Shown here piece by piece: positions 9,868-18,444 of a DNA stretch of 64,000 bases (the stretch's first letter is position 1; each line of letters begins with the position of its first letter). Below the pieces are notes generated by a model. It worked only from the letters and a program-made list of their open reading frames with translations, was not told the DNA's origin and did no database searches. This DNA comes from Mycobacterium spongiae. Lineage in GTDB: Bacteria; Actinomycetota; Actinomycetes; Mycobacteriales; Mycobacteriaceae. The stretch covers positions 558,001 through 622,000 of the forward strand of contig NZ_CP046600.1 in assembly GCF_018278905.1 (NCBI RefSeq). The letters are read 5' to 3'. A program made the translations under genes and the position numbers.

Positions 9868-11097
9868 ATGAGCCGATCTCGGTATGCGGGGCTGTCCCGC
9901 AGCGAGCTGGCAACGCTGGTGCCCGAACTGCTCCTGATCGGGCAGATGATCGACCGCTCGGGTATGGCCTGGTGTATCCAGGCGTTCGGCCGCGAGGAGA
10001 TGCTGCAGATCGCCATCGAAGAATGGGCGGGCGCGAGCCCCATCTACACCAAGCGGATGCAGCGGGCGCTGAGCTTTGAGGGCGACGACGTACCGACCAT
10101 CTTCAAGGGGCTGCAGCTCGACATCGGTGCTCCGCCGCAGTTCATGGACTTCCGCTTCACCCTCCGCGACCGTTGGCACGGGCAGTTCCACCTTGACCAC
10201 TGTGGCGCGCTGCTCGATGTGGAGCCGATGGGTGACGAGTACGTCACCGGCATGTGCCACACGATCGAAGATCCGACATTCGACGCCACCGCGATCGCGA
10301 CCAACCCGCGCGCGCAGGTGCGCCCCATCCACCGGCCGCCCCGCAACCCTTCGGACAGGCATCCGCACTGTGCGTGGACAGTGATCATCGATGAGTCCTA
10401 TCCCGAAGCTCAAGGCATCCCGGCGCTGGATTTGGTCCGTGAAACCAAGGCCGCAACTTGGGAATTGGACGCGATCGACCCCTCGGACGAGGGATCGGCC
10501 GACTATTCAGGTGCGTTGCTGTCCGATCTTGACTTCGGTGCCTTCTCGCACTCCGCGCTGGTGCGGATCGCCGAGGAAGTATGCCTGCAGATGCACCTGC
10601 TGAATCTCTCGTTTGTCATTGCGGTGGCCAAACGCGCCGCAACCGACGCCGAACTGGCTGTCTCGGTGAACACGCGCCAGTTGATCGGCGTTGCCGGGCT
10701 CGCCGCGGAACGCATTCACCGTGCCCTGGGATCTCCCGGCGGAATCGAAGGTGTGCGGCGGGTATTGGAGTTGCATCCGCTGCTCAACCCTGCCGGCTAC
10801 GTTGCTGCCGAAAACTCGGCCGGCCGGCTGGCGGTCCACCCGTCCCCGGCCCACGTCGACGGTGCCTGGATCTCGCTCTGCACACCCGACAGCGTGGCGC
10901 CGCTGCAGTCCATCGCCACGGCTGTTGACCCGTATGTCCAGGTTCAGGTCACTGGAACGCCCACCGACTGGATCGCAGAACTCACACACACCGATACCCC
11001 GGTGGCCGAGTTACCAGAAGTGCTGGTAGCCAAGGTCAGCGGGGGAGCCGACTTCCGGTTCGAACCGAGGCGCTCGCTGCCGCTGACCGTGGTGTGA
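9868..11097 (+). CDS. conserved hypothetical protein (Rv0311-like)
   Basis: A 409-aa protein of unknown function, the length of Rv0311. No transmembrane helix or signal peptide is seen. The N-terminal third has a His/Cys-rich stretch (FHLDHCGALLDVEPMG, YVTGMCHTIED) that could bind a ligand or metal, and PRPIHRPPRNPSDRHPHC follows, also His-rich. The C-terminal half is mixed alpha/beta without a motif I recognise. It starts ATG at 9868 and lies 154 bp upstream of the Hsp70-like gene on the same strand, heading the Rv0311-Rv0313-like block. Confidence 0.75.
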   Translation: MSRSRYAGLSRSELATLVPELLLIGQMIDRSGMAWCIQAFGREEMLQIAIEEWAGASPIYTKRMQRALSFEGDDVPTIFKGLQLDIGAPPQFMDFRFTLRDRWHGQFHLDHCGALLDVEPMGDEYVTGMCHTIEDPTFDATAIATNPRAQVRPIHRPPRNPSDRHPHCAWTVIIDESYPEAQGIPALDLVRETKAATWELDAIDPSDEGSADYSGALLSDLDFGAFSHSALVRIAEEVCLQMHLLNLSFVIAVAKRAATDAELAVSVNTRQLIGVAGLAAERIHRALGSPGGIEGVRRVLELHPLLNPAGYVAAENSAGRLAVHPSPAHVDGAWISLCTPDSVAPLQSIATAVDPYVQVQVTGTPTDWIAELTHTDTPVAELPEVLVAKVSGGADFRFEPRRSLPLTVV

Positions 11098-11251
11098 GCC
11101 CGACGCCTCCTGTCAAGGCGATTGCGGTACCACTTGGGTGACACCTGGGCATCGAGCGCGTACCAATGAGGTTGGGACCGAACTGGATACGGTGACTGCG
11201 CAGCTAGGGTTAACGCTGGCCGAAACCCCCATCGACGAAAGTCTTCGCTCT

Positions 11252-13228
11252 ATGTACGACCCGCTGGGGTTGTCGATCGGGACCGCGAACCTGGTTGCCG
11301 CTCGAAATGGGATAACGCCGGTGTGCCGACGCGCCGCGCTGACCCTGTATCCGCACTGTGCTCCGAAAATCGGCGCGCTTGGCGAGAACCCGAATGCGAC
11401 CGACTCCGGAACCCGGATCACTGGTTTTGTGGAGCGCATCGTTGACGCGGCGGAGCTGGTGTCTCCAGACGGATCCGTGCACGATCCGGAGCTATTGCTC
11501 GTTGAAGCGCTCGACGCGATGGCGGTCGCCGCCGGCGCGGATACGAGTTCGTCGGAGATTTCGATAGCCGTTCCAGCGCATTGGACTCCGGCAACCGTGC
11601 AGGCGTTACGTAACGGGTTGCGGACGCACATCGGCTTCGTCCGCAGCGGCATGGCGCCGCGTCTGGTGTCGGATGCGGTCGCGGCGCTAGCGGCGGTGAA
11701 CTCTGAGTTGGAACTTCCGCTTAGCGGTGTGGTGGGGCTGCTTGACTTCGGTAGTTCTGGTACGTACGCAACGTTGGTTGAAAGAACTGCCGATTTTGCA
11801 GTGGATTTCGGGGCATCGGATCTCGAGCCGGTCAGCGACACCATGCGCTACGAAGGCTTCTCGGGAAACGGGATCGACCAAGCGCTGCTGGCGTATGCAC
11901 TTGACGAACTAGGACACAGCGACCACCCTGCCACCGCCAACACCGCGGTCGGACAAGTCTGCCAACTCAGAGAGCAGTGTCGTGCGGCCAAGGAACGGTT
12001 ATCGGCCTACGGTGTAACGGAATTGGCTGCGGAACTTCGGGGACGACGGCTCAGCGTACAGGTGACTCGAGCGCAGCTGGAAGACCTGATCTCCGACGGG
12101 CTGAACGGTTTCATCCGCGCGTTCGACGACATGCTGGCGCGCAATCGCGCCGGTTTCGCCGACCTGGCGGCGGTCGTCACCGTGGGTGGCGGTGCCAATA
12201 TCCCGCTTGTCGCGCAACGTCTTTCGAGTCACATCGGCCGGCCGGTGCTGACCGCGTCGCAACCGGCGTATTCGGCGGCTTCGGGCGCATTGCTGCTCGC
12301 CACCCGCGGCCGGGAGCACAATGTCGCGACGCGAGCGTCGATAGGCCTGCTCGCGAAGGCGGCTCCGGGCACCAATGTGATCGAACTGCCGGCCGGTGAC
12401 GTGATGGTCATCGACGCGGAGGCTTTAACGGATCGGGAGTTGGCCTGGTCGCAGACTGACTTCCCGAGCGATGCGCCGGCGCGCTTTGACGAGGATCCCT
12501 ACAACGAAGAGGGTCCCTGCTGGTCGATGCGGTTGAACGCGATCGAGCTGCCCAAGGAACCGCCGTGGCGCCGGTTGCGGGTATCGCAGTTGCTCATCGG
12601 GCTCTCGGCAGCGGTGGCTATGACCGCGATTGGGGGCGTGGGATTCACCGTGACGGCCATCGAAAGGCGCCAGGCCTCCCAGATCCCGATCGTTCCGAGC
12701 ATCGCGCCCGTGCCGCCCTCCCGATTCGGGGAGACTGAGCCGGAAGCTGAGATTTCCCTCCCGCCGAGCCCCACCGCCGTGCCGATCCCCAGTGCGGCTC
12801 CGACCAGCGCTGCCGCGCCACCGATGCCATCGGCGGCAGCGCCGGCGCCCGAGGTGACACCGACAACGGTGCCGCCAGTCACACCCGCGACGACAACCCC
12901 CTCGCAAGCACCGGCGGCGACAACCACCCCAACGACGACTGCGCCGCCGGCCACCACCTCGCCGACGGTCACAACCCCGTCCACTACTCCCATGACTCCC
13001 ACGCTTGAGGGGACTGCGACGACTGCTGCGGCTCCCGAGGCTGCGGCTCCAATGACTCCGGCGAGTCCGCCTGCTGCAACTCCGGCGTCTCCCACGGCGC
13101 CGACGCCGAAGATGAAGACGGAGTGGTTACACATCCCGGGGATACCCATCCCGATCCCGGTCCCGGTCCCGAAGCATTTCGGTGATCTAGCACCAGAGAA
13201 CCCCTTCTTGATTCCTGGCCCTGAATGA
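11252..13228 (+). CDS. Hsp70/actin-fold membrane protein with Pro/Thr-rich tail (Rv0312-like)
   Basis: Residues 1-400 resemble the Hsp70 ATPase domain: LGLSIGTANLVAAR (phosphate-1-like), LLDFGSSGTYATLVE (phosphate-2-like) and VTVGGGANIPLVAQRL (adenosine-motif-like). A single transmembrane helix lies near 445-468 (LLIGLSAAVAMTAIGG), followed by about 160 residues rich in Pro, Thr and Ala and a C-terminal block of IP/VP repeats (GIPIPIPVPVPKHF). The ATPase half should be cytosolic and the tail outside. I chose ATG 11252 (658 aa) because the paralogue at 57608-59473 starts in the same place; a GTG at 11138 would add 38 residues without homology. Function unknown; in H37Rv it is annotated as a Pro/Thr-rich protein. 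Confidence 0.82.
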   Translation: MYDPLGLSIGTANLVAARNGITPVCRRAALTLYPHCAPKIGALGENPNATDSGTRITGFVERIVDAAELVSPDGSVHDPELLLVEALDAMAVAAGADTSSSEISIAVPAHWTPATVQALRNGLRTHIGFVRSGMAPRLVSDAVAALAAVNSELELPLSGVVGLLDFGSSGTYATLVERTADFAVDFGASDLEPVSDTMRYEGFSGNGIDQALLAYALDELGHSDHPATANTAVGQVCQLREQCRAAKERLSAYGVTELAAELRGRRLSVQVTRAQLEDLISDGLNGFIRAFDDMLARNRAGFADLAAVVTVGGGANIPLVAQRLSSHIGRPVLTASQPAYSAASGALLLATRGREHNVATRASIGLLAKAAPGTNVIELPAGDVMVIDAEALTDRELAWSQTDFPSDAPARFDEDPYNEEGPCWSMRLNAIELPKEPPWRRLRVSQLLIGLSAAVAMTAIGGVGFTVTAIERRQASQIPIVPSIAPVPPSRFGETEPEAEISLPPSPTAVPIPSAAPTSAAAPPMPSAAAPAPEVTPTTVPPVTPATTTPSQAPAATTTPTTTAPPATTSPTVTTPSTTPMTPTLEGTATTAAAPEAAAPMTPASPPAATPASPTAPTPKMKTEWLHIPGIPIPIPVPVPKHFGDLAPENPFLIPGPE

Positions 13229-13452
13229 ACTCTGAGCTGGCGGGGGATCGGCCGCGCCGCTCCGACATGTGAGCTTGGCCAGAATTCGGCTTCGGCTGGC
13301 CCCGCACGAAGTAGGCTTGAGCAGGCAAAACTGCACAAAGTTCCAGCTAGTCGGGGTGTCGTCGCCGCATCGATGTGCGGCGTAATTTGTTGCGCGCCAA
13401 ACCCGTTCGCCAAGACCCCATGGCTAGCGAGCCGATGGCCGTGGAGGGCCGG

Positions 13453-14955
13453 ATGGACATCGTACTTGGGGTTTCGATGGAGCCCACGATGGTGCGTTTG
13501 CTGCTGATCGAGGGCGAGAACGCCGACGGTGTCACCGTTGAAGAAGGCAACTTCGACGTCGTCCCGCAATCGGACAAGGCCCCGCGCCCGGCAAGTTCTC
13601 CTGGGGCCGATTCGGCGATGGCCGCGATCATCGGCACCCGAGAAGGCGCTGCCGAGGGCGGCCACCGGCTGTTGACGATCGGTGTGACGTGGACCGACCC
13701 AGCCGAGGTCAGCGCGCTACGAACCCGGCTCGCTACCCACGACGTCGGCAGCGTCATGCTCGTATCCCCGTTGCTAGCGGCGGCCGCTCTGGCGCAGACG
13801 GTCGGCTTCGCGATCGGCTACGAACACATCGCCATGGTGTTCGTCGAGGCGAACAGCGCGACATTGGCCATTGTTGATGTGGCCGACGGTTCGATCGTCG
13901 ATTTGCACCGGCAGCCTTTGGCAGACCCCCAAGGCTCACAAGGTGCCGTCGCGGCCGTACTGGCGACCATGGTCGCCGGTCTGGATGGCCCGGCCTCGCG
14001 GGCCGACGGGTTGCTGCTCGTGGGGTGCGGGGTCGATGTTGTCGCGGTCAAACCCGCACTGGAGGCGGCCACGTCGCTTGTGGTGAACGTGCCCGAGGAA
14101 CCGGCGCTCGCGTTGGCCCGGGGGGCGGCGCTGGCGTCGGCGAACGCGCCGCTGTTCGCGTCGTCCACCGCCGCCCTGGCCTACGCGCTCGATCCCGGTA
14201 CCGGCGAGGTGAACCCTGCAGCCCTGAGTCCGAGCTATCTCGACGTATGTGCCCAGGCCGATCCGGGAGCCAGCGGCCTGGCCTACAGCGCCCTGAACGA
14301 CGACCCGGACGAGTACGAGGAGAGTGGTCGGCGCCGCAGGCCGCTCGTGCTGGCCGGTAGCGCGATGGCCGGGGCCGCGGCCGTCGCGGCGGGATTGCTG
14401 ATGGTCTCGTCTGATGTTCGGCCGTTGGCCGCGCAGCAGCCCGGTTCACCGGCGGGTACACAAAGCATCTCCACCCCTGCGGTCGAGTCCTCGGCGGCCG
14501 ATGTCCCGGCGCGGATCCCGCCCGAGGTTCCAGCCTCGCTGCCGGCGACGATCGACCCGGAAACGCAGGAGGCCGCGCCGCCTGCTCCCAGCCCGGTGCC
14601 GGTAGCACCCGCGGCGGAGGTGCTGAACCCGCCCGAGCCGCCGCCCCCACTACCGCGGGCGCCGCGCACCGCGGCGAACGTGGTACCGGCCACACCGCGT
14701 CCGGTGCCGACTCGGCGCTCGGTGCCCATCCCGGTCCAACAGACCCCGCTTCCGGTCGCCCCGCAAACCACACCCCCGGCCGCAATACCCGCACCGCCGC
14801 CACCGGCGCCACTACCGCCACCTACCCCGATGATGACGGTCTACCTGCACTTGCCCTTCGTCACGATCCCGATTCCGATTGCACCGCCGCCACCGCCACC
14901 GCCACCACCGCCGCCACCGCCGCCGATCGAGCCGGGCCTAGTGCCCCTCCCGTAG
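13453..14955 (+). CDS. DUF7159-like membrane protein with proline-rich tail
   Basis: The N-terminal domain (MDIVLGVSMEPTMVRLLLIE...) matches a mycobacterial family that I recall as DUF7159, itself a shortened actin-like fold. A transmembrane helix lies near 296-320 (VLAGSAMAGAAAVAAGLLMV), then about 180 Pro/Ala-rich residues ending in a run of 14 or more prolines at DNA 14879-14930. The tail shares the IPIPIAPP theme with the Hsp70-like protein encoded 224 bp upstream, suggesting joint function at the membrane. ATG 13453 (500 aa) has GGAGGG four bases upstream; in-frame ATGs at 13420 and 13435 are alternatives. Function unknown. Confidence 0.75.
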   Translation: MDIVLGVSMEPTMVRLLLIEGENADGVTVEEGNFDVVPQSDKAPRPASSPGADSAMAAIIGTREGAAEGGHRLLTIGVTWTDPAEVSALRTRLATHDVGSVMLVSPLLAAAALAQTVGFAIGYEHIAMVFVEANSATLAIVDVADGSIVDLHRQPLADPQGSQGAVAAVLATMVAGLDGPASRADGLLLVGCGVDVVAVKPALEAATSLVVNVPEEPALALARGAALASANAPLFASSTAALAYALDPGTGEVNPAALSPSYLDVCAQADPGASGLAYSALNDDPDEYEESGRRRRPLVLAGSAMAGAAAVAAGLLMVSSDVRPLAAQQPGSPAGTQSISTPAVESSAADVPARIPPEVPASLPATIDPETQEAAPPAPSPVPVAPAAEVLNPPEPPPPLPRAPRTAANVVPATPRPVPTRRSVPIPVQQTPLPVAPQTTPPAAIPAPPPPAPLPPPTPMMTVYLHLPFVTIPIPIAPPPPPPPPPPPPPPIEPGLVPLP

Positions 14956-15020
14956 CGCGTGGCGGATTGCGTCGACTGAGCGCACACTGGGCATAGCGGT
15001 ACGAGCGATGAGGAGGTCGC

Positions 15021-15434
15021 GTGGGCGACGATGATCGGTTCGGATTTGATCCCGACGAATTCGAGCGGGTGATCAGGGAGGGAAGTGAGGGACTGCGCGA
15101 CGCATTCGAGCGGATCGGCAGGTTCCTCAGCGGACCCGGAGTCCGGTCGGGGTGGTCGGGGATCTTCGAGGACTTGTCAGCGCGGTCGCGCCCCGCGCCG
15201 GAAACAACTGGCGAGGCGGGTGATGGCATCTGGGCCATCTACACCACGGATGCCGATGGTGGTGCCCGCGTCGAGCAGGTCTATGCGACCGAATTGGATG
15301 CCCTACGCGCCCACAAAGACAACACGGACCCGACGCGTAAGGTCCGTTTTCTCCCGTACGGCATCGCGGTCAGCGTGCTCGACGATCCATCAGAGCCGAC
15401 CGGTCCGACCGGTCCGACGGACGAGACGCCCTAA
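15021..15434 (+). CDS. small conserved protein (Rv0313-like)
   Basis: A 137-aa acidic protein with no signal or membrane segment. The N-terminal half is helical (FDPDEFERVIREGSEGLRDAF, IGRFLSGPG) and the C-terminal half beta-like (GIWAIYTTDADGGARVEQVYATELDALRAH). It ends in a short repeat of Pro-Thr-Gly (PTGPTGPTDETP). GTG start at 15021 with AGGAGG four bases upstream. It lies 65 bp after the DUF7159-like gene, on the same strand, and converges on the DUF3060-like gene 9 bp away. Function unknown. Confidence 0.78.
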   Translation: MGDDDRFGFDPDEFERVIREGSEGLRDAFERIGRFLSGPGVRSGWSGIFEDLSARSRPAPETTGEAGDGIWAIYTTDADGGARVEQVYATELDALRAHKDNTDPTRKVRFLPYGIAVSVLDDPSEPTGPTGPTDETP

Positions 15435-15443
15435 GCCGCCGGG

Positions 15444-16145
15444 TCAGCCCTGCTCGACGACGTTCGCTCTGCCGGATTTGGTGATCTTCGGCGCGCCTGA
15501 GTGATACGTGACCTGGTTGTTGAGACCAGACGCGATGATGGTGTCGGAGCTATCGACGGTGACCGAGTTCTGCATGCCGGACACGGTGAGGGTCGCGCAG
15601 TGGCCGGTGATGATCACCGTGTTGGACATCCCGCTGACGGTGACGATGCTGTCGTTGCAGACGATCGTCTTGTCGGCGTTGACGCCGGACACGCTGAGCC
15701 GACCACCAAGGGGCGGGAGCGAAGTGGCCGGTCCCGCAGTCGGCGTCGCAGTCCCGCGGTCGGAGGGGGGCGAGCCAGGGGGGTTCTCCTTGGGCCACGC
15801 GGTCGCACCCGGGGCACTCGGAGACGGAGACAGGCTGATTACGCCGTCACCGGAGAGTTGGCGGGCGGTGAACGCGGCGATGCCGCCCACCAGAGCCAGC
15901 ACGCCAAAAACTCCGACTGCGGCCACGATCCACCAGACCCGATTACCCGTCGATGATCTCGGCGTTGCCCCGGGGAACGGGGAGCCATAGCTCGGCGGCG
16001 GTGGCGCCGGTGGGTAGGTGTAACCGTCGGATGAGTAGGAGTAGTCGCCCGGTTGCGTACTTCCGATTTCGGATGCACGGGCCACGTCGGCCAGTGGTCG
16101 CTCCAGCTCCCGAATCCGGGCCTCCGGGTCATCCTCTGGGTTCAT
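15444..16145 (-). CDS. DUF3060-like membrane protein (Rv0314c-like)
   Basis: A 233-aa protein: charged N-terminus (MNPEDDPEARIRELERPLAD), a Tyr/Pro-rich stretch at 37-58, one transmembrane helix at about 70-94 (VWWIVAAVGVFGVLALVGGI), a Ser/Pro linker, then a C-terminal beta-helix-like DUF3060 domain (about 155-233) built of short repeats such as SIVTVSGMSNTVIITGHC and TLTVSGMQNSVTVDSS. The domain should face outside the membrane. ATG at 16145 is the start; the longer frame upstream runs through the 19-bp repeats and the divergent gene and is spurious. It may belong functionally with the adjacent Hsp70-like block. Confidence 0.78.
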   Translation of the reverse strand: MNPEDDPEARIRELERPLADVARASEIGSTQPGDYSYSSDGYTYPPAPPPPSYGSPFPGATPRSSTGNRVWWIVAAVGVFGVLALVGGIAAFTARQLSGDGVISLSPSPSAPGATAWPKENPPGSPPSDRGTATPTAGPATSLPPLGGRLSVSGVNADKTIVCNDSIVTVSGMSNTVIITGHCATLTVSGMQNSVTVDSSDTIIASGLNNQVTYHSGAPKITKSGRANVVEQG

Positions 16146-16191
16146 GCACAGATGCTCCCACACAGGGGCGGGCCTCGAATAGCTCGAATAG

Positions 16192-16267
16192 GTTGACTGG
16201 GTAGTTTCGGCCTGACTGGGTAGTTTCGGCCTGACTGGGTAGTTTCGGCCTGACTGGGTAGTTTCGG
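16192..16267. repeat. four tandem 19-bp repeats in a divergent promoter region
   Basis: Unit CCTGACTGGGTAGTTTCGG occurs at 16211-16229, 16230-16248 and 16249-16267, with a first copy at 16192-16210 differing at two bases (GTTGACTGG...). The array fills most of the 126 bp between the DUF3060-like gene and the oxidoreductase, and the last copy ends five bases before the GTG at 16272. It behaves like a minisatellite and may alter the promoter or ribosome site of the oxidoreductase. Confidence 0.93.
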
Positions 16268-16271
16268 CAGA

Positions 16272-17291
16272 GTGGCCGAATTGTCGAATCGCCAGATCGT
16301 GTTGCGCCGACGCCCCACCGGACTCGTTGCGCCCGGCGACACCGAATTGGTCGTCTCGGCGGCCCCCGAGCCGGCCGCTGGCGAGGCGCTCGTGCGCACG
16401 ACATACGTGGGCATTGACGCAGCCGCCCGGACCTGGCTCGATGACCAGGCCGGCTACCTTCCGCCGGTGCAACTCGGCGAGGTTGTGCGGGCGGCCGGGA
16501 TCGGCCAGGTCGTCGAGTCGCGCTGTGCGGCTTACGCCGTCGGCGACGTGGTCACCACGCTGACAGGCTTTCAGGAGTACGTCATCGTGCGCGACGACGT
16601 ATTCAGCACACCGATCCCGGGCGAGGATGACCAGCTGGCGATCATGTCGGTATACGGTCCGACCGGCGCCACCGCCTACTTCGGGATGACCGACATCGGC
16701 CGCCCGCAGCCGGGGGAAACGGTGGTGGTCTCGGCAGCGGCCGGTGCAACCGGATCGGTGGCTGGTCAGATTGCCAAGATCGCCGGAGCCCGGGTCGTAG
16801 GGATCGCGGGCGGGCCGGCCAAGTGCCGCGCGGTGGTCGACGACTTCGGGTTTGACGCCTGCATCGACTACAAGGCGGGCAACCTGGCCGCTGCACTCAA
16901 AGAGCAGTGTCCGCGACGGGTCGATGTCTACTTTGACAACGTCGGTGGTCCGATCCTCGACGCGGTCTTGGGCCGGTTGGCATCGAGAGCGAGAGTCGTG
17001 TTGTGCGGCGTCATCTCCAGCTATCTGACCGGTGAGCATCCGGGACCGGCCAACTACGTGAACCTGCTGGCCAAGACCGCACTCATGCAGGGTTTCAATG
17101 CTCTGGACCAGTGGGGCCGTTTCGACGAAGCCTTCGCCGCGCTTCGCCAGTGGGAGGCGCAGGGGCGGCTCGTGCACCGCCAAACCATCTTCGAGGGAAT
17201 CGAGTCGTGCGTCGACGCCCTCAATGGCCTGTTCACCGGCGTCAACATCGGCAAGACGCTGGTCAAGCTCAGCGATCCCACACCGCGCTGA
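16272..17291 (+). CDS. NADP-dependent zinc-independent alcohol dehydrogenase/quinone oxidoreductase family protein
   Basis: Medium-chain dehydrogenase of the leukotriene B4 12-hydroxydehydrogenase/CurA type, 339 aa, acting on alpha,beta-unsaturated ketones with NADPH in related enzymes. Visible are the catalytic-domain segment LVRTTYVGIDAAARTWLDD, and the Rossmann motif VVVSAAAGATGSVAGQIAKI (AxxGxxG) near residues 153-172, then VYFDNVGGPILDAVL. No zinc-binding cysteines, as expected for the subgroup. GTG at 16272 lacks a clear Shine-Dalgarno because the 19-bp repeat array ends there. I know no H37Rv equivalent at this position, so it may be an insertion relative to that genome. Confidence 0.87.
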   Translation: MAELSNRQIVLRRRPTGLVAPGDTELVVSAAPEPAAGEALVRTTYVGIDAAARTWLDDQAGYLPPVQLGEVVRAAGIGQVVESRCAAYAVGDVVTTLTGFQEYVIVRDDVFSTPIPGEDDQLAIMSVYGPTGATAYFGMTDIGRPQPGETVVVSAAAGATGSVAGQIAKIAGARVVGIAGGPAKCRAVVDDFGFDACIDYKAGNLAAALKEQCPRRVDVYFDNVGGPILDAVLGRLASRARVVLCGVISSYLTGEHPGPANYVNLLAKTALMQGFNALDQWGRFDEAFAALRQWEAQGRLVHRQTIFEGIESCVDALNGLFTGVNIGKTLVKLSDPTPR

Positions 17292-17391
17292 ACCCGTCGG
17301 GCGTCGGGCGCTGAGCCGGGGGTTCCTTCCGATCTCGATCGCCGCCCGATCGCCGAGTTCTTCGTGATTCGGGTTGGCCTGCTATCGTCCC

Positions 17392-18276
17392 ATGCTTATG
17401 CCTCAGATGGATCGTCGCCACATGATGATGATGGCGGGGTTCGGCGCTCTGGCAGCCGCGATCCCCGCCCCGAAAGCCTCGGCCGACCCGTCGCGACCGG
17501 CGGCACCGGCCGACCCGGCGCCCGCACCTGCCGCACCGGCCGCGGCACCCGGGGGACTCCTGTTCGCCGACGAGTTTGACGGTCCGGCCGGTTCGGCCCC
17601 CGACCCGTCGAAATGGCGGGTGTCGAACCACCGGACGCCCATCAGGAACCCGGTGGGATTTGATCGGCCGCAGTTCTTTGGGGAGTACCGCGACAGCCGC
17701 CAAAACGTGTTCGTCGACGGCAACTCCAACCTCGTTCTGCGCGCCACACGGGAGGGCAACAACTACTTCGGCGGCCTGGTCCATGGCCTGTGGCGGGGCG
17801 GGATCGGAACCACCTGGGAGGCACGCATCAAGTTCAACTGCCTCGCTCCGGGCATGTGGCCCGCCTGGTGGCTGTCCAACGACGATCCCGGTCGCAGCGG
17901 GGAAATCGACCTGATCGAGTGGTACGGCAACGGGAACTGGCCGTCGGGAACGACCGTGCACGCCAACCCCGACGGCACCGCGTTCGAAACCTTCCCCATC
18001 GGCGTCGACGCCGCCTGGCACAACTGGCGCGTCACCTGGAACCCCACCGGCATGTATTTCTGGCTGGACTACGCGGACGGGATGGAGCCGTACTTCTCAG
18101 TTCCGGCGATCGGCATCGAGGATCTGAACGAACCCATCCGCGAGTGGCCGTTCAACGACCCCGGCTACACGGTGTTTCCCGTCTTGAACCTGGCGGTGGG
18201 TGGTTCCGGTGGCGGCGACCCCGCGGCTGGCTCTTATCCGCAAGAGATGCTCGTCGACTGGGTACGCGTCTTCTAG
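17392..18276 (+). CDS. secreted glycoside hydrolase family 16 beta-1,3-glucanase (Rv0315-like)
   Basis: A 294-aa exported endo-beta-1,3-glucanase-like enzyme, matching Rv0315 in length. The catalytic motif EIDLIE is at residues 171-176 (E171 nucleophile, D173, E176 acid/base). The N-terminus has paired basic residues then a hydrophobic run (MDRRHMMMMAGFGALAAAIPAP), a probable signal peptide, possibly twin-arginine-like, followed by a Pro/Ala linker at 30-55. Aromatic substrate residues (WPAWWLSND, WHNWRVTWNP) are intact. ATG at 17392 is used; upstream in-frame codons give only a six-residue extension. Confidence 0.9.
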   Translation: MLMPQMDRRHMMMMAGFGALAAAIPAPKASADPSRPAAPADPAPAPAAPAAAPGGLLFADEFDGPAGSAPDPSKWRVSNHRTPIRNPVGFDRPQFFGEYRDSRQNVFVDGNSNLVLRATREGNNYFGGLVHGLWRGGIGTTWEARIKFNCLAPGMWPAWWLSNDDPGRSGEIDLIEWYGNGNWPSGTTVHANPDGTAFETFPIGVDAAWHNWRVTWNPTGMYFWLDYADGMEPYFSVPAIGIEDLNEPIREWPFNDPGYTVFPVLNLAVGGSGGGDPAAGSYPQEMLVDWVRVF

Positions 18277-18444
18277 GACGCACCCTATTGTCGGGTTGCA
18301 CGTGCGCCGGCCTGACTGGTAATCGGTCCAGCAGGCGGGGATGTCGCACGCGTCGCCGCAACCTCAGGTCCGATTCCCGGTAGCCGTGCTGCGTCGCGAG
18401 CCGGGCCACGACAGTGCTATCGGGGCCGGTCGCTGGGAGGCACG

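Noticed and set aside
12499..13665. 388-aa minus-strand frame opposite the Hsp70-like tail
   Set aside because: Gly/Val-rich reading of the Pro/Thr-rich coding strand; no motif, no ribosome site.
16192..16267. Tandem 19-bp repeats as a CRISPR array
   Set aside because: Units are directly adjacent with no spacers, and no cas genes are nearby.
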